Notes under the pieces: generated by a model | The model's database searches: none | Told to the model about the DNA's origin: nothing | The model's input: only the letters and a program-made list of their open reading frames with translations | From: an uncultured Litoreibacter sp. | GTDB taxonomy: Bacteria; Pseudomonadota; Alphaproteobacteria; Rhodobacterales; Rhodobacteraceae | Reading direction: 5' to 3' | DNA: 64,000 nt | Assembly: GCF_947501785.1 (NCBI RefSeq) | Contig: NZ_CANMXB010000001.1 | Location: 2,546,501-2,610,500 of the forward strand | In this document: in pieces, positions 1 to 9,839 of the stretch | Layout: every line of letters begins with the position of its first letter | Numbering within the stretch: the first letter of the stretch is position 1 | Made by a program: the position numbers and the translations under genes

Positions 1-1047
1 CCCCGGCTCATTGCCGATTTCGACATTCCCGACAGCCAGATCATCGCCAAGATCAACACCGCGCGCATGATTTCCCCCACCGGGCGGGAGGTGGACATCC
101 CGATTGAGAACGGCTTCGTCGGCATGGTGGACCGCAAGGATTTCGACCCGTTTCTGCGCAACCGCGCGATCAGCGCCGGAGCCATCGGGCTAACCGGCAC
201 CTACCGCCGCATAACGCGCGACGGCGACAAAACCTTCGTCACATATCGCGACAAGGCCAGCGGCGAGGAAGTCACCATCGAGACCCGGCTGGTCATCGGG
301 GCGGACGGCGCGCGGTCAAACGTGGCCCGCGACGAGGTACCCGGCGGCGAAAAGATCAACTACGTCATCGCCTATCACGAAATCATCGAGGCACCTGAAG
401 CCACCGACCAATACGACCCGCTGCGCTGCGACGTGGTTTATGACGGGGCGATCTCGCCCGATTTCTACGGCTGGGTGTTCCCGCATGGCAAATCCTGTTC
501 CGTTGGCATGGGCACCGGCATCGACGGGGTGGACCTGAAACAGGCGACCGCCGACCTGCGCGCGGCTTCCGGCCTGACCGATTGCAAAACCCTGCGCAAG
601 GAAGGCGCGCCAATCCCGCTGCGCCCGATGGACCGGTGGGACAACGGCAAAGATGTGGTGCTGGCAGGCGATGCCGCCGGTGTAGTGGCCCCCTCATCCG
701 GTGAAGGTATCTACTATGCCATGCTCGGCGGGCGGGTGGCCGCAACCGCCGCCGCCGCCTGTCTGAAGACCGGCCGCGTGAAGGACCTGAAACTCGCCCG
801 CAAGCTCTTCATGTCCGAGCATAAAAGCGTCTTCAAGGTGCTGGGCGCCATGCAAAACGCCTATTACCGCAGCGACGAACGCCGTGAACGGTTCGTGTCG
901 CTATGCCACGACGTCGACGTGCAGCGCCTGACATTCGAGGCCTATATGAACAAGAAACTGGTCGCCGCCCGCCCGCTGGCGCACCTGAAAATCGGCATAA
1001 AAAACCTGGCCCACCTGACCGGCCTCGTCAGCGAGACACGCGTATGA
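1..1047 (+). CDS. bchP: Geranylgeranyl diphosphate/bacteriochlorophyll reductase, N-terminus cut by window edge
   Basis: The reading frame is open from base 1 and ends in TGA at 1045-1047, leaving about 348 residues. The usual family length is near 390, so roughly 45 residues with the first FAD-binding Gly motif lie outside the window. Visible family features are the second FAD motif (DVVLAGDAAGVVAPSSGEG) and the stretch TRLVIGADGARS. BchP reduces the geranylgeranyl tail of bacteriochlorophyll to phytyl. The stop overlaps the idi start (ATGA), which matches the known bchP-idi pairing in Rhodobacterales photosynthesis clusters. Identification rests on both sequence and context. Confidence 0.93.
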   Translation, partial: PRLIADFDIPDSQIIAKINTARMISPTGREVDIPIENGFVGMVDRKDFDPFLRNRAISAGAIGLTGTYRRITRDGDKTFVTYRDKASGEEVTIETRLVIGADGARSNVARDEVPGGEKINYVIAYHEIIEAPEATDQYDPLRCDVVYDGAISPDFYGWVFPHGKSCSVGMGTGIDGVDLKQATADLRAASGLTDCKTLRKEGAPIPLRPMDRWDNGKDVVLAGDAAGVVAPSSGEGIYYAMLGGRVAATAAAACLKTGRVKDLKLARKLFMSEHKSVFKVLGAMQNAYYRSDERRERFVSLCHDVDVQRLTFEAYMNKKLVAARPLAHLKIGIKNLAHLTGLVSETRV

Positions 1048-1574
1048 CCATCCTGATCCCCACCTGGGTCGAGGGCCAATTGACCCCTGTCGAAAAGCTG
1101 GATGCGCATATGCGCGGGCTGCGCCACAAGGCGGTGTCGGTCTTCGTGATGGCCAAATCCAAGGTGCTGATCCAACGCCGCGCGCTCAGCAAATATCACA
1201 CGCCGGGGCTGTGGGCGAACACCTGCTGCACCCACCCCGAATGGGATGAGGACCCCGCCGAATGCGCCCTGCGCCGGCTGAACGAGGAACTCGGCATCAC
1301 CGGCCTGATCCCCGTGCATATGGGCCAGGTCGAATACCGCGCCGATGTCGGCGACGGGTTGATCGAGCATGAGGTGGTGGAGCTGTTCATCGCCCAAAGC
1401 ATCGAAACCCTGCCGATGAACCTGAACCCCGACGAGGTGATGGAGACCCGTTGGGTCGACTTCTTCGAGCTGAAGCAAGAGGTAGCAGACTACCCCGACC
1501 GCTTCACCCCGTGGATGCGCATCTATCTTGAGAAACACGCCGACATATTGTTCGGCAATCTCGCCGCCGCTTAG
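1044..1574 (+). CDS. idi: Isopentenyl-diphosphate delta-isomerase, type 1
   Basis: This 176-residue protein interconverts IPP and DMAPP and supplies the allylic starter for carotenoids and the phytol tail. It shows the catalytic Cys context WANTCCTHP near residues 52-60 and the Nudix-like glutamate motif around [10 protein letters not shown], both typical of type 1 isomerases. I chose the ATG at 1044 because it overlaps the bchP stop as ATGA and gives the usual family length; a longer in-frame start at 903 would lie inside bchP. The gene converges with dxs and overlaps its end by 4 bases. Confidence 0.93.
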   Translation: MTILIPTWVEGQLTPVEKLDAHMRGLRHKAVSVFVMAKSKVLIQRRALSKYHTPGLWANTCCTHPEWDEDPAECALRRLNEELGITGLIPVHMGQVEYRADVGDGLIEHEVVELFIAQSIETLPMNLNPDEVMETRWVDFFELKQEVADYPDRFTPWMRIYLEKHADILFGNLAAA

Positions 1575-3472
1575 ACGCTTTCCGCCACCTTCACGCCCGC
1601 CGCCTGCATCGCAGTCGCTGCAATGTCGGTCGCGGTCAGCCCTGCGTCGGCATACATGGCATCCGGCGCGGCCTGGTCAATGAACCGATCCGGCAAGGTC
1701 ATCGTGCGCACCGCAAGCGCGCCGTCCAGCAGCCCTTCATTGGCAAGCGCGTGTAGCACCATCGCGCCAAATCCGCCCTCGGCCCCTTGTTCCACCGTGA
1801 CCAAAACGCGGTGCGATTTGGCCAGCTTGCGGATCAGCGCTTTATCCAATGGTTTGGCAAACCGCGCGTCGGCCACGGTCACGGACAGCCCTTGCGCTTC
1901 CATCAAATCCGCCGCCTTCAGGCTCTCGCCCAGATGCGCGCCAAAGGACAGGATCGCGATGTCTGAGCCGTCGCGGATCACCCGGCCTTTGCCGATCTCC
2001 AACACCTCGCCAATCTCCGGCATCTCGACGCCCTCGCCTTCGCCGCGCGGGTAGCGGAAGGCAATGGGGCCGCTGTCATGCGCCACGGCTGTGGCCACCA
2101 TATGCACCAGCTCGGCCTCGTCTGACGCGGCCATCACGGTCATGTTCGGCAAGGCCGACAGGTAGCCTATGTCGAACGCGCCCGCATGGGTCGGGCCGTC
2201 GGCCCCCACCAACCCGGCGCGGTCCACGGCGAAACGCACTGGCAGGTTTTGCAACGCCACATCATGCACAATCTGGTCGTAACCGCGTTGCAGGAAGCTG
2301 GAATAAATCGCGCAGAACGGCTTCAGACCCCCCGCCGCCATCCCGGCGGCAAAGGTCACGCCGTGCTGTTCGGCAATGCCCACGTCGAACATGCGCTTTG
2401 GGTGGCGCTCGCCAAAGATATCCATGCCCGTGCCCGATGGCATGGCGGCGGTGATCCCGACAATCTTGGAATCCGTCTCTGCATGTTTCGACAGGGCCTG
2501 CCCGAACACCTTGGTGTAGCTCGGCGCGTTGGGGCGTGACTTGTTCTGCGCCCCGCTGGCCACGTCAAACTTGGACACGCCATGATATTTGTCCGCCGAT
2601 TGTTCCGCGGGCGCGTAGCCCTTGCCCTTCACCGTGCAGCAATGAATAACCACTGGCCCCGTCGCCCGCGTGCGGGCCGACCGCAGCACTTGCAGCAGCT
2701 GCCCCATATCGTGCCCGTCAATCGGCCCGATATATTGGAAGCCTAATTCTTCAAACAGCGTTCCCTGCCCGCCAACTGCGCCGGTCACCAACTGCCGCGC
2801 GCGGCGCGCGTGGTCGCGGATGGGGCCGGGCAACGCTGCCTCGAACCCTTCGGCCATCTTGTGCAGATCACCAGCGGGGGAGGCATATAGGCTGGACAGA
2901 TATTTCGACATGGCACCCACGGGCGGGGCGATGCTCATCTCGTTATCGTTCAAAATCACGAACATCCGCCGCCCTTCGGCACCGGCGTTATTCAGCGCCT
3001 CATAGGCCATGCCCGCGCCGATGGACCCATCGCCGATCACGGCAATCGCGTCGCCCGTCGGCTGCCCCATGTCGCGTGCGACGGTGAAGCCCAAAGCGGC
3101 GGAAATGGAGGTGGAGCTATGCGCCGCGCCAAACGGGTCAAACTCGGACTCGCTGCGTTTAGTGAACCCCGAAATGCCACCTTCCTGACGCAGGGTGTTC
3201 ATTCGGTCGCGCCGACCGGTCAGCACCTTATGCGGGTAGCATTGGTGACCCACGTCCCAGACCAGTTTGTCGCGCGGGGTGTCGAACACCGCATGGATCG
3301 CGACGGTCATTTCCACCACGCCCAATGACGACCCAAGATGCCCGCCCGTGGTGGCAACGGCCTCGATCACTTCGGATCGCAGCTCGTCCGCCAAAGCGGT
3401 CAATTCGGCATCCGTCAACGCCTTCAAATCAGAAGGCAGCGACACACGATCAAGGTGCGGAGTGTTGGTCAT
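1571..3472 (-). CDS. dxs: 1-deoxy-D-xylulose-5-phosphate synthase
   Basis: This 633-residue thiamine-diphosphate enzyme condenses pyruvate and glyceraldehyde 3-phosphate in the first step of the non-mevalonate isoprenoid pathway. The length fits the family (about 620-640). Visible motifs are the N-terminal substrate region ([13 protein letters not shown]), the cofactor site [18 protein letters not shown] near residues 150-170, and the transketolase-type second half with [16 protein letters not shown]. It lies directly downstream of pufX, as in Rhodobacter, where a dxs gene follows the puf operon. This would link precursor supply to photosystem expression. Confidence 0.96.
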   Translation of the reverse strand: MTNTPHLDRVSLPSDLKALTDAELTALADELRSEVIEAVATTGGHLGSSLGVVEMTVAIHAVFDTPRDKLVWDVGHQCYPHKVLTGRRDRMNTLRQEGGISGFTKRSESEFDPFGAAHSSTSISAALGFTVARDMGQPTGDAIAVIGDGSIGAGMAYEALNNAGAEGRRMFVILNDNEMSIAPPVGAMSKYLSSLYASPAGDLHKMAEGFEAALPGPIRDHARRARQLVTGAVGGQGTLFEELGFQYIGPIDGHDMGQLLQVLRSARTRATGPVVIHCCTVKGKGYAPAEQSADKYHGVSKFDVASGAQNKSRPNAPSYTKVFGQALSKHAETDSKIVGITAAMPSGTGMDIFGERHPKRMFDVGIAEQHGVTFAAGMAAGGLKPFCAIYSSFLQRGYDQIVHDVALQNLPVRFAVDRAGLVGADGPTHAGAFDIGYLSALPNMTVMAASDEAELVHMVATAVAHDSGPIAFRYPRGEGEGVEMPEIGEVLEIGKGRVIRDGSDIAILSFGAHLGESLKAADLMEAQGLSVTVADARFAKPLDKALIRKLAKSHRVLVTVEQGAEGGFGAMVLHALANEGLLDGALAVRTMTLPDRFIDQAAPDAMYADAGLTATDIAATAMQAAGVKVAESV

Positions 3473-3691
3473 TTAGGGTGTCCTTTCTCGACGTAGGGAC
3501 AAATTTCGACATTTGTGGTATTCCTGCTGGCCCGGGAACAGGGACGCCAACCAAGGGAAAGCGCCACCTGTCTCCCGTAGCCAACAGGAGGTGTCAGGGT
3601 GTCGAGCCCCTGACCATCCAAACCACCCAAGGGACCGGGCAGCCTGAACATCGGTAGGCGGAGCGGGCGAATGCCCCGCCTGTCTCTGTGC
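3473..3691. other. puf-dxs intergenic region with inverted repeats
   Basis: These 219 bases separate pufX from dxs. They contain a perfect 7-bp inverted repeat, GTCAGGG at 3593-3599 and CCCTGAC at 3608-3614, with an 8-base loop, and a GC-rich imperfect hairpin around 3660-3684. Neither is followed by a U tract on the puf strand, so they look more like mRNA-stabilising or attenuating structures than standard terminators. A dxs promoter is likely here but I cannot place one. No convincing small gene is present. Confidence 0.4.
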
Positions 3692-3937
3692 CTATGCGTT
3701 CAAAACCTCCGGGGTTTCGATCACATAGGAAAACGGTGTCGGATCCTCGGTATCCCGGGATTCCGCTGGCAGCAGGTTATTGCCAATCCACATCAAGATG
3801 AGGATCGCAGTCAGGACAGCGAAGCAGAAGATAAACGCGTAGCCCGCGCCCTTCATGTGCAACATCAGTCCCTCTTCGCGCAGCCGCGCAATGTTGGAGC
3901 CGCCGGAGGAGCTAAGGTAGTCGTGGTTCTCTTTCAT
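3692..3937 (-). CDS. pufX: Intrinsic membrane protein PufX of the RC-LH1 complex
   Basis: An 81-residue single-span protein sits directly after pufM, the position of pufX in Rhodobacter. The core MLHMKGAGYAFIFCF, one transmembrane helix at about residues 32-52, and the C-terminal LLPAES recall the LMLKGAG/MLP pattern of PufX proteins. PufX interrupts the LH1 ring so that quinones can exchange with the cytochrome bc1 complex. PufX sequences diverge strongly, so the call leans on position, length and topology as well as similarity. Confidence 0.85.
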   Translation of the reverse strand: MKENHDYLSSSGGSNIARLREEGLMLHMKGAGYAFIFCFAVLTAILILMWIGNNLLPAESRDTEDPTPFSYVIETPEVLNA

Positions 3938-3950
3938 CTCATCCGTCTCC

Positions 3951-4877
3951 TTATTCGTCTGGCGGCGCGTAGCCGTGCTCTTGCGCCCAGATAAACCAGT
4001 TATCCACGACCGTGCCGGTCAGCAGGATGCCGATGCCGCCGGTCAGCGTCGTCAGCACCGCAAACCACCACGCCCAGCGGTGAATGCCCTCCATCGTGGC
4101 GTTGAACCCCATGGTCCAGCGCCAGAACAAAGCCGCGCGTTCGGATGCCGTGCCACGGTCTACGATCTGCTCGATCTCTCGCTCGCCGCCGTAGCGGCTG
4201 ACCGCCAGAATGGTCGCGCCGTGCATCGCGAACAGCAGGGCGGACCCATAGAGGAACGCGATGCTGAGAGCGTGGAACGGGTTGTAGAACAGGTTGCCGT
4301 AGGTCAGCGAAAACAGGTTGGTCCAGTCCAGATGCGGGAAGATGCCGTAGGGCACTGCCTCCTCCCAGCTGCCCATCATGATGGGCCGGATCAGGCCCAG
4401 CACAAGGAAAAGCCAGATGGCGGAGGCGAAGGCCCAGGACACATGTTTGCCCATGCCCAATTCCTCAGCGCGCAGGTAGGTGCGTATCCACCAGCTGATG
4501 ACCGAGATCAGCAGGAAGAACGACGCAATGATCCACCACCCGCCCTCGTTCAACGGCGCCATGCCCAACCCGTAATCCGACGACGGCGGTTCCAGCGCCA
4601 TCCAGAACAGGTCCCGCACGAAGACGCCCGGCGAATACCCCGCCTGCGCCCAAAAGCTCATGCCGACGATGAAGAACCAGATGAAGCCGGTGGCCAGCGA
4701 CACAACGCCGAACGGACCCAAATAGATCGGCCCCAACTGCGCGTTGCCAAAGAGGCCCGCCAGTGTGTTGAAGCTGGCGCCCTTGGTGCGCTCGCGGTCC
4801 AGTTTGCCCTCAGGGTCCACCCCCATTTCGGGGGGGCCTTGAACTTGCACTTGGGTGAAGATGTTTTGATATTCCAT
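3951..4877 (-). CDS. pufM: Photosynthetic reaction centre subunit M
   Basis: This 308-residue, five-helix membrane protein is one of the two core subunits that bind the bacteriochlorophyll special pair, bacteriopheophytin and quinone QA. Recognisable stretches are [16 protein letters not shown] (special-pair His region), [14 protein letters not shown], and [25 protein letters not shown] near the C-terminus. Its ATG shares one base with the pufL stop (TAATG), so translation is coupled to pufL. Length and all landmark regions are normal. Confidence 0.98.
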   Translation of the reverse strand: MEYQNIFTQVQVQGPPEMGVDPEGKLDRERTKGASFNTLAGLFGNAQLGPIYLGPFGVVSLATGFIWFFIVGMSFWAQAGYSPGVFVRDLFWMALEPPSSDYGLGMAPLNEGGWWIIASFFLLISVISWWIRTYLRAEELGMGKHVSWAFASAIWLFLVLGLIRPIMMGSWEEAVPYGIFPHLDWTNLFSLTYGNLFYNPFHALSIAFLYGSALLFAMHGATILAVSRYGGEREIEQIVDRGTASERAALFWRWTMGFNATMEGIHRWAWWFAVLTTLTGGIGILLTGTVVDNWFIWAQEHGYAPPDE

Positions 4878-5725
4878 TATCCGTTTACCCCCCCAGGAAG
4901 GTCAGCCCACCAGGGCAGGAACAGCCACCAGTCCCACCACTCGGCCCAGGTGTCGAACCAGATGGTGCCGGAAATCACGATGCACACCGCCGACCAGAAC
5001 CCGGCGTTCAGCGCCAGAAACAGGCCCAGACGGTGGATGCCCAACGGCCCGATCGAATATCCAATCAGGTCGCGGAAATAGGTGTCCTCGTGATCCGGGC
5101 TTGCGATTTCCTTGCCCTTCGGCGTGTTGACCGCCGACAGCACCAGCGACCCGTGCAGCGCCAGCGCCAGGCAGGTGGTGAAGAAGAAGGTGATCGCCAC
5201 CATATGGGCCGGGTTGTAGTGGAAGTTGCCGTAGGCGTAGCCCACGTTGTTGACCCAATCGAGGTGGCTGAAGATGCCGTATGGGAAGCCGTGCCCCCAC
5301 GCGCCCAGCAACACGGGGCGGATGATCACAAGCGTGACGTAGGCGAAGATCGCGACGGAGAAGGCGAACGGCACGTGGTAGCCCATCCCCAGCTTGCGGC
5401 ATATTTCCACCTCGCGCAGCGCCCAGCTGATGAAGGCGAAGGTAGCGCATAAGGTGACGATCTGCCAGATGCCGCCTTCGGCCAGCGGCGCGACGCCGAG
5501 GCCCACCTCAAGGGATGGCGGGTCGATCGAGATCAGCCACGGGTTCCAAGTGTCGCCCAAGGCGGCGCCGTAGAAAATCATGATGGTGCCAAGCGCGGCG
5601 AAGAAGAAGGTGGTGACCCCGAAGAACCCCACGAAAAACGGACCGACCCAGAAGTCGAACAGGTCGCCGCCGATCAGCGTGCCGCCCCGGACGCGATATT
5701 TTCTCTCGAAGCTGAGCTGTGCCAT
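4877..5725 (-). CDS. pufL: Photosynthetic reaction centre subunit L
   Basis: This 282-residue five-helix membrane protein pairs with PufM and binds the secondary quinone QB. Family landmarks include the N-terminus [20 protein letters not shown], the central [22 protein letters not shown] with special-pair His, and [14 protein letters not shown]. It follows the pufBA genes after a 106-base spacer that holds a strong hairpin and a GAGGAGAC ribosome-binding site just before the ATG. Confidence 0.98.
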   Translation of the reverse strand: MAQLSFERKYRVRGGTLIGGDLFDFWVGPFFVGFFGVTTFFFAALGTIMIFYGAALGDTWNPWLISIDPPSLEVGLGVAPLAEGGIWQIVTLCATFAFISWALREVEICRKLGMGYHVPFAFSVAIFAYVTLVIIRPVLLGAWGHGFPYGIFSHLDWVNNVGYAYGNFHYNPAHMVAITFFFTTCLALALHGSLVLSAVNTPKGKEIASPDHEDTYFRDLIGYSIGPLGIHRLGLFLALNAGFWSAVCIVISGTIWFDTWAEWWDWWLFLPWWADLPGGVNG

Positions 5726-5785
5726 CTTCAGTCTCCTCTTAGGCGCGGGCCGATGCCCGGCCGCCTGTCAAATTCTCGTCGTTTG

Positions 5786-5813
5786 CTGCGGGCGGGGGCG
5801 TGCCCGCCCGCAG
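5786..5813 (-). other. puf intercistronic RNA hairpin between pufA and pufL
   Basis: A perfect 11-bp inverted repeat has arms CTGCGGGCGGG at 5786-5796 and CCCGCCCGCAG at 5803-5813 around a 6-base loop, in the pufA-pufL spacer. In Rhodobacter a hairpin at this place protects the pufBA mRNA segment from 3'-5' decay, giving more LH1 than reaction-centre mRNA. There is no U tract, so simple termination is unlikely. A second, weaker GC-rich inverted repeat lies at about 5744-5763. Confidence 0.8.
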
Positions 5814-5831
5814 CTGTTGTTGAAGCCGAAC

Positions 5832-5996
5832 TTACTCGCTCTGTTCCGCACCGAAGGCGCGTTCGAACCAGTTGGTCTCTGGGTTGCTCAGCAGGACGAG
5901 GTGAATCATCGCTGCCAGCAAGAAGAGAAAGACGCCCTGCGCCACGAACACGCGACGGGGGTCGAAAATCTGCCAGATCTTGTAGAACTGTGCCAT
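5832..5996 (-). CDS. pufA: Light-harvesting 1 alpha polypeptide
   Basis: This 54-residue protein begins [20 protein letters not shown], the typical LH1 alpha N-terminus. One membrane helix follows, containing the bacteriochlorophyll-ligand His in [10 protein letters not shown] at about residue 32, and the C-terminus reads [12 protein letters not shown]. It associates with PufB to form the LH1 ring around the reaction centre. It is too short for ordinary gene finding but unmistakable, lying 15 bases after pufB. Confidence 0.97.
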   Translation of the reverse strand: MAQFYKIWQIFDPRRVFVAQGVFLFLLAAMIHLVLLSNPETNWFERAFGAEQSE

Positions 5997-6011
5997 TTCA
6001 AATCCTCTCCT

Positions 6012-6167
6012 TTACCAGTTGAACCAGGGCAGTCTGATGTAGGTCAGGATGTGCGCAACCACCGCCACCGAGGTGAACAGGTAGAATCCGCTCAAATAGA
6101 CCGAGTGCAGCTCCTGCGCTTGCTCGTCTGTAAGACCTGTGAAGGACAGGTCGGATCTATCAGCCAT
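6012..6167 (-). CDS. pufB: Light-harvesting 1 beta polypeptide
   Basis: This 51-residue protein has the LH1 beta pattern: an acidic N-terminal segment with [17 protein letters not shown], a membrane helix with the ligand His in [11 protein letters not shown] at about residue 39, and the terminal RLPWFNW. It partners PufA. The start at 6167 has a GGAG ribosome-binding site (read on the minus strand) shortly upstream. The 151 bases between pufQ and pufB hold no other gene. Confidence 0.97.
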   Translation of the reverse strand: MADRSDLSFTGLTDEQAQELHSVYLSGFYLFTSVAVVAHILTYIRLPWFNW

Positions 6168-6318
6168 GGTTTTCTCCTAAGAAAAGTCTGTACTGACGCC
6201 GCGCTCCCCCCGCGGCTGGGTTACGACAACGGCTCATCCGCTGCCCTAATCCACCACTCCGGGGGGGAATGGCGAATTCGAAGTAACCCATCGTCTCGAC
6301 CCGACGGATTGAAAGAAT

Positions 6319-6546
6319 TTACGCTGAGAAGATTCTCGGCGTGATGATCTGCGCTTGGCTCCACGCAGACTTGATCGGACCGCGCTCGGGCAGCTCAAGC
6401 CGCCGTGCTGCGCTCAACACCCATGTCAGGATCGACAGCGGCAGCGTGGCCACAAAGATCAGAGCGAAATACGCGTAGTATTCGCGCGTCGGCACGTAGC
6501 TGACGCGCCGCTCCTTGACGGGTGTCTCATGTGTAAAATCAGTCAT
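6319..6546 (-). CDS. pufQ: PufQ, bacteriochlorophyll assembly/regulatory protein
   Basis: This 75-residue protein has one membrane helix at about residues 25-45 and a C-terminus rich in LPERGP...ITPRIF. It matches PufQ of Rhodobacter in length, topology and the closing ITPEIF-like motif. In Rhodobacter capsulatus PufQ is needed for normal bacteriochlorophyll production, probably as a pigment carrier. Its ATG overlaps the bchZ stop (ATGA), consistent with superoperon read-through from bchC into puf. Confidence 0.92.
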   Translation of the reverse strand: MTDFTHETPVKERRVSYVPTREYYAYFALIFVATLPLSILTWVLSAARRLELPERGPIKSAWSQAQIITPRIFSA

Positions 6547-8003
6547 GATGCTCCTCCCGAAGCTGGTTGAAGTCCTTCCACGGTTTCCAGAACAACCCGC
6601 TCTGCCCCTTGGTCGAGCGCACGTTTCTCTGCGGCGTCTCGAAGGCTTTTGGCGGCGGAAATCCGCGTCAGGATCGGATGGCTGGACACAATTTCGTCCA
6701 GCTTGGCCTGGGCATCCGCATCCCAGGGGAAGTCACGGCGAAGCGGTGTTGGCGTCGCTTCCGCCGCATCCATATCCGTGCCCAAGGGCAGGATATGAAA
6801 CAGTGAATCAAAGAGACCATTGCAGACCTCTTGGACCAGATAAGTCGCCCCGGCGTAGCCCATGAACGGCGTGCCCGTGGCGCGACGGATCGCGGCGCCG
6901 GGGAAAGACGCGGGGATAAAGGCCGGGGCCGGGCCAAAGCCCGCTTTCATCTCGGCCAGATACATTTTCTCGTTGATCGACCCCATGACAATCAGCGGGC
7001 GTTTTTGGTGCATCCAGGCGCGCACTTCGTCATTGTTGGTCTTCTTGCCCCGCGTTCTTGCAACGGCGAATGCACAGGGCAGCCCAAGATCATTCTCAAG
7101 GAAGTTCCGCACGCCGCGTGCATAGGTCTCATTCGCGACAATCGCGAAAGACGCGGTTGCAAAGAAGTCCTGCGTTACCGACCGCCACAGGTCCCAAACC
7201 GGCTTGATGGTCGAATGCTTCTCACGCTCGATAAACGGCTCGGGGTCCAGCCCCAGCAGGTCGCCCAGCTTGCGCAGGAATTTCGTGGTTGAATCGATCC
7301 CAACCGGCGCTTGCAGATACGGCTTGTTCAAAACCTCGCACAGGCCCCGACCAAACTCGCGATACATACAGATGTTTACATCCGCATTCACCAGCCCACG
7401 CATCTCCGCCACATGCGCGCCCAGCGGCATCACCATGTTGACCTCGGCCCCGATGCCTTCGACCAAGCGGCGTATCTCGGCCAGATCAGACGGCATGTTG
7501 AACGTGCCATACATCGGACCCAGAATATTGACCCGTGGGGCAGCCCCCTCTTCGCGCTTCTTCTCCGGCGGCATCCGACCTTTGGTCATGCCGAACTCGG
7601 TAAAGATCCACGTCATCGCGCGGTCCGCGCTCTCCCACTGATCCTCGTCAATGGTGCGCGGCAGGAAGCGCTGAATGTTGGTGCCTTGCGGTGTCACGCC
7701 ACCGCCGATCATCTCGGCAATAGAACCCGTCACCACCACAGCAGGCAATGCAGGGTCCAGCGTTTTCCAGGCGCGCTTCATCGCGTCCTCGGTCCCCGAA
7801 CCCATCTCGCCCTCACCCAATCCGGTGACGACAATCGGCAGCTCATGCGGCGGCAGCGCGTCGGTGTAATGCAACACGGACGTCACCGGCAGGTTCTCGC
7901 ACCCGACGGGTCCGTCGATCACACATTGCAGACCTTTGACGGCGCAAAACGCGTAGACCGCGCCCCAATATCCGCCCGCTCTGTCGTGGTCCTGGATCAG
8001 CAT
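6543..8003 (-). CDS. bchZ: Chlorophyllide a reductase subunit Z
   Basis: This 486-residue nitrogenase-like subunit forms, with BchY, the catalytic heterotetramer that reduces ring B of chlorophyllide a, using electrons from BchX. The N-terminus [20 protein letters not shown] and [21 protein letters not shown] carry a conserved Cys that, with BchY Cys residues, holds the [4Fe-4S] cluster. The chosen ATG matches the conserved family N-terminus; the frame extends upstream but contains no canonical start there. Confidence 0.97.
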   Translation of the reverse strand: MLIQDHDRAGGYWGAVYAFCAVKGLQCVIDGPVGCENLPVTSVLHYTDALPPHELPIVVTGLGEGEMGSGTEDAMKRAWKTLDPALPAVVVTGSIAEMIGGGVTPQGTNIQRFLPRTIDEDQWESADRAMTWIFTEFGMTKGRMPPEKKREEGAAPRVNILGPMYGTFNMPSDLAEIRRLVEGIGAEVNMVMPLGAHVAEMRGLVNADVNICMYREFGRGLCEVLNKPYLQAPVGIDSTTKFLRKLGDLLGLDPEPFIEREKHSTIKPVWDLWRSVTQDFFATASFAIVANETYARGVRNFLENDLGLPCAFAVARTRGKKTNNDEVRAWMHQKRPLIVMGSINEKMYLAEMKAGFGPAPAFIPASFPGAAIRRATGTPFMGYAGATYLVQEVCNGLFDSLFHILPLGTDMDAAEATPTPLRRDFPWDADAQAKLDEIVSSHPILTRISAAKSLRDAAEKRALDQGAERVVLETVEGLQPASGGAS

Positions 8004-8021
8004 GGCGCACCGCCAAACGTA

Positions 8022-8065
8022 TGTACGGGGTGTGTACAGCCTGTGTACGCGTTGTGTACGGGCAA
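8022..8065. repeat. Four-unit 11-bp direct repeat array in the bchY-bchZ gap
   Basis: The pentamer TGTAC recurs at 8022, 8033, 8044 and 8055, exactly 11 bases apart. Units 1 to 3 end in TG; unit 4 ends in AA. The core is palindromic (GTAC), so both strands show it. The array fills half of the 82-base gap between bchY and bchZ. It does not fit the PpsR rule (TGT-N12-ACA), and I know no named site with this form. Confidence 0.7.
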
Positions 8066-8085
8066 TTTATGCGGAAAGATCGCCA

Positions 8086-9648
8086 CTAAATCATCTCCGC
8101 CGCTTTGGCCGCTTTCGCGGCACGTTCCAGCTTTTTAGCGTTCTGCGCGCGGAACTGAGGCTGCACATTCGGCGTGCCTTCCCAGACCCCTGCAGTGTCC
8201 TGATTGCCCACACCTTCAAAGAACGCCCGCATGTGATCCATGCGGTCCTTGTTGGCCATCGCACCGTTGACCACTTGCGCCAATGACCCTGCGCCAGCAG
8301 GCCCCATCAAGGGTCGGGCGCTGATCAGATTGGTGAAGTAAAGGCTTGGAATCCCTAGCTCTTTTCCCTTCTGCACAACCGGAGTGGTTCCAATCGCAAG
8401 GTCCGGCTTGATCGCCTCCATCGCCGCGCAATCGTCTTCCAGAGACGCACGGAATTTGACTTTCACGCCCTTGCTTTCCAGCCAAGCGCAGTCGTCTTTC
8501 GACCATTCCGTCTTGGGACACGCGGTGCCGACATAAGGCACATCCGCCCCGCTTTCGATCAGCAATCTGGCCACCAAAAGCTCGGACCCTTCATAGCCCG
8601 ACAGCGTTATTGTGCCCTTGATCGGCATTGCGCTCAGCGCGCCTTTGATCGCTGGGAGGAACTTGTTCTGAGCCTCCCCAACCTGTTGTTTCGAAAGGTT
8701 AAATGCCTCACCAATATTCGCCAGCCAATTGGCCGTCCCGTCATGCCCAACCGGCGCAGACCCCACCACAGGCCTACCCGCAGCTTGGAATTCCCGCACT
8801 GATGCGGTGTAAAACGGATGGATCGCAGCCACCGCCCCACAGTCCAATGCCGCATATAATTCACGCCACTCACGGCACGGCACCACAGGCCCCACCGCCA
8901 AGCCCAAAGGCTCCAGCATCTGGCCTATCATCATCGGGTCGGCAGGAAACATCTCGCCCAGCAATGACACCGTCGGACGGTCCGACTTCCCGCTCGCAGG
9001 CATCGCCACAGGCCCCGCCTCAATCTCTTTGCGGGCGTAGCTCAGCATCGCGCCGGCCAGCACATCCTTCGCCTCGGCATGGGTCGGAATCCCAAAGCCC
9101 GGCACGTCGATGCCAACGATGCGCACGCCGTTGATTTCCTCGGGCAGCAGCCGCAGTGGAACACCAGAAGCCGTTGGAACACAAAGGTTTGTCACGACAA
9201 CGGCGTCGTATTTCTCTGGGTCCGCCATGTCGTGAACGCTCTCGCGGATGTCCTCGAACAGCTTGCCGGTCACCAACGTTTCGGAGTTGAACGGCACGTA
9301 CCCGACAGACCGTCTCGCCCCATAAAAATGCGACACAAAAGTCAGCCCATAAACGCAGCAAGCTGACCCCGACAGGATCGTCGCCGTGCGCTTCATCCGC
9401 AGCCCAACGCGCAACGACCCGAAGGCCGGGCACATGGATTGCGGCTGGTCATGTGGCCCTTGCGGGTAGTCCCTGGCGTATTGATCCAGGATGTCCGACT
9501 TACCCGCCATCCGCGCGGCGTCTTCCATCTCGGACCCCGAGTGACAGCCCAAACCACCCTCCGGCAAAGGCGCATCGCGCCCCTCAACCTCAGTGCCAGT
9601 TTCGACCTCTACCGCGTCAGCGTGGTCATATGTGACCGCCTTGCTCAC
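8086..9648 (-). CDS. bchY: Chlorophyllide a reductase subunit Y
   Basis: This 520-residue nitrogenase-like protein is the partner of BchZ. Conserved Cys-containing stretches are PQSMCPAFGSLRVGLRM near residues 70-85 and SGSACCVYGLTFVSHFYGARR near 93-113, which supply cluster ligands. The start codon is GTG at 9648, overlapping by 4 bases (GTGA) the stop of a 64-codon ORF. The N-terminal 60 residues are variable in this family; the rest is strongly conserved. Confidence 0.96.
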   Translation of the reverse strand: MSKAVTYDHADAVEVETGTEVEGRDAPLPEGGLGCHSGSEMEDAARMAGKSDILDQYARDYPQGPHDQPQSMCPAFGSLRVGLRMKRTATILSGSACCVYGLTFVSHFYGARRSVGYVPFNSETLVTGKLFEDIRESVHDMADPEKYDAVVVTNLCVPTASGVPLRLLPEEINGVRIVGIDVPGFGIPTHAEAKDVLAGAMLSYARKEIEAGPVAMPASGKSDRPTVSLLGEMFPADPMMIGQMLEPLGLAVGPVVPCREWRELYAALDCGAVAAIHPFYTASVREFQAAGRPVVGSAPVGHDGTANWLANIGEAFNLSKQQVGEAQNKFLPAIKGALSAMPIKGTITLSGYEGSELLVARLLIESGADVPYVGTACPKTEWSKDDCAWLESKGVKVKFRASLEDDCAAMEAIKPDLAIGTTPVVQKGKELGIPSLYFTNLISARPLMGPAGAGSLAQVVNGAMANKDRMDHMRAFFEGVGNQDTAGVWEGTPNVQPQFRAQNAKKLERAAKAAKAAEMI

Positions 9649-9839
9649 TTCGATATGTCTCTGTCGCGGTTGGAGTCGGAGCGACTGCGCAGCCGTTCGC
9701 TATTCGCCCGTATGGCGCGGGATGCCTTCATATTTGATTGAAAGTGCTCACTCGCCTCGCTGGCGCGGACCCCCAACGCGGAGGCGGTATTGAGGCCCTC
9801 TTCGAACTGATCCAGTTTCTCGAAATCAAACATCGTCAT
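9645..9839 (-). CDS. Small 64-residue ORF filling the bchX-bchY gap (hypothetical)
   Basis: This ORF starts at ATG 9839 (or 9833) inside the end of bchX and stops exactly in the bchY GTG (GTGA). It reads [20 protein letters not shown], then an Arg/Ser-rich tail, with no membrane segment. The overlaps on both sides and the open frame across the whole gap suggest a translated gene or a translational-coupling device. No strong ribosome-binding site is visible and I recognise no family. It could also be chance coding in a short spacer. Confidence 0.4.
   Translation of the reverse strand: MTMFDFEKLDQFEEGLNTASALGVRASEASEHFQSNMKASRAIRANSERLRSRSDSNRDRDISK

Noticed and set aside
3469-3651. A 60-codon leftward ORF before dxs
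   Set aside because: It has no ribosome-binding site and no protein-like pattern, and lies within a region of inverted repeats. It is better read as untranslated spacer.
8022-8038. TGT...ACA pair in the bchY-bchZ gap as a PpsR operator
   Set aside because: The spacing is N11, not N12, and the pair arises from the 11-bp repeat units.
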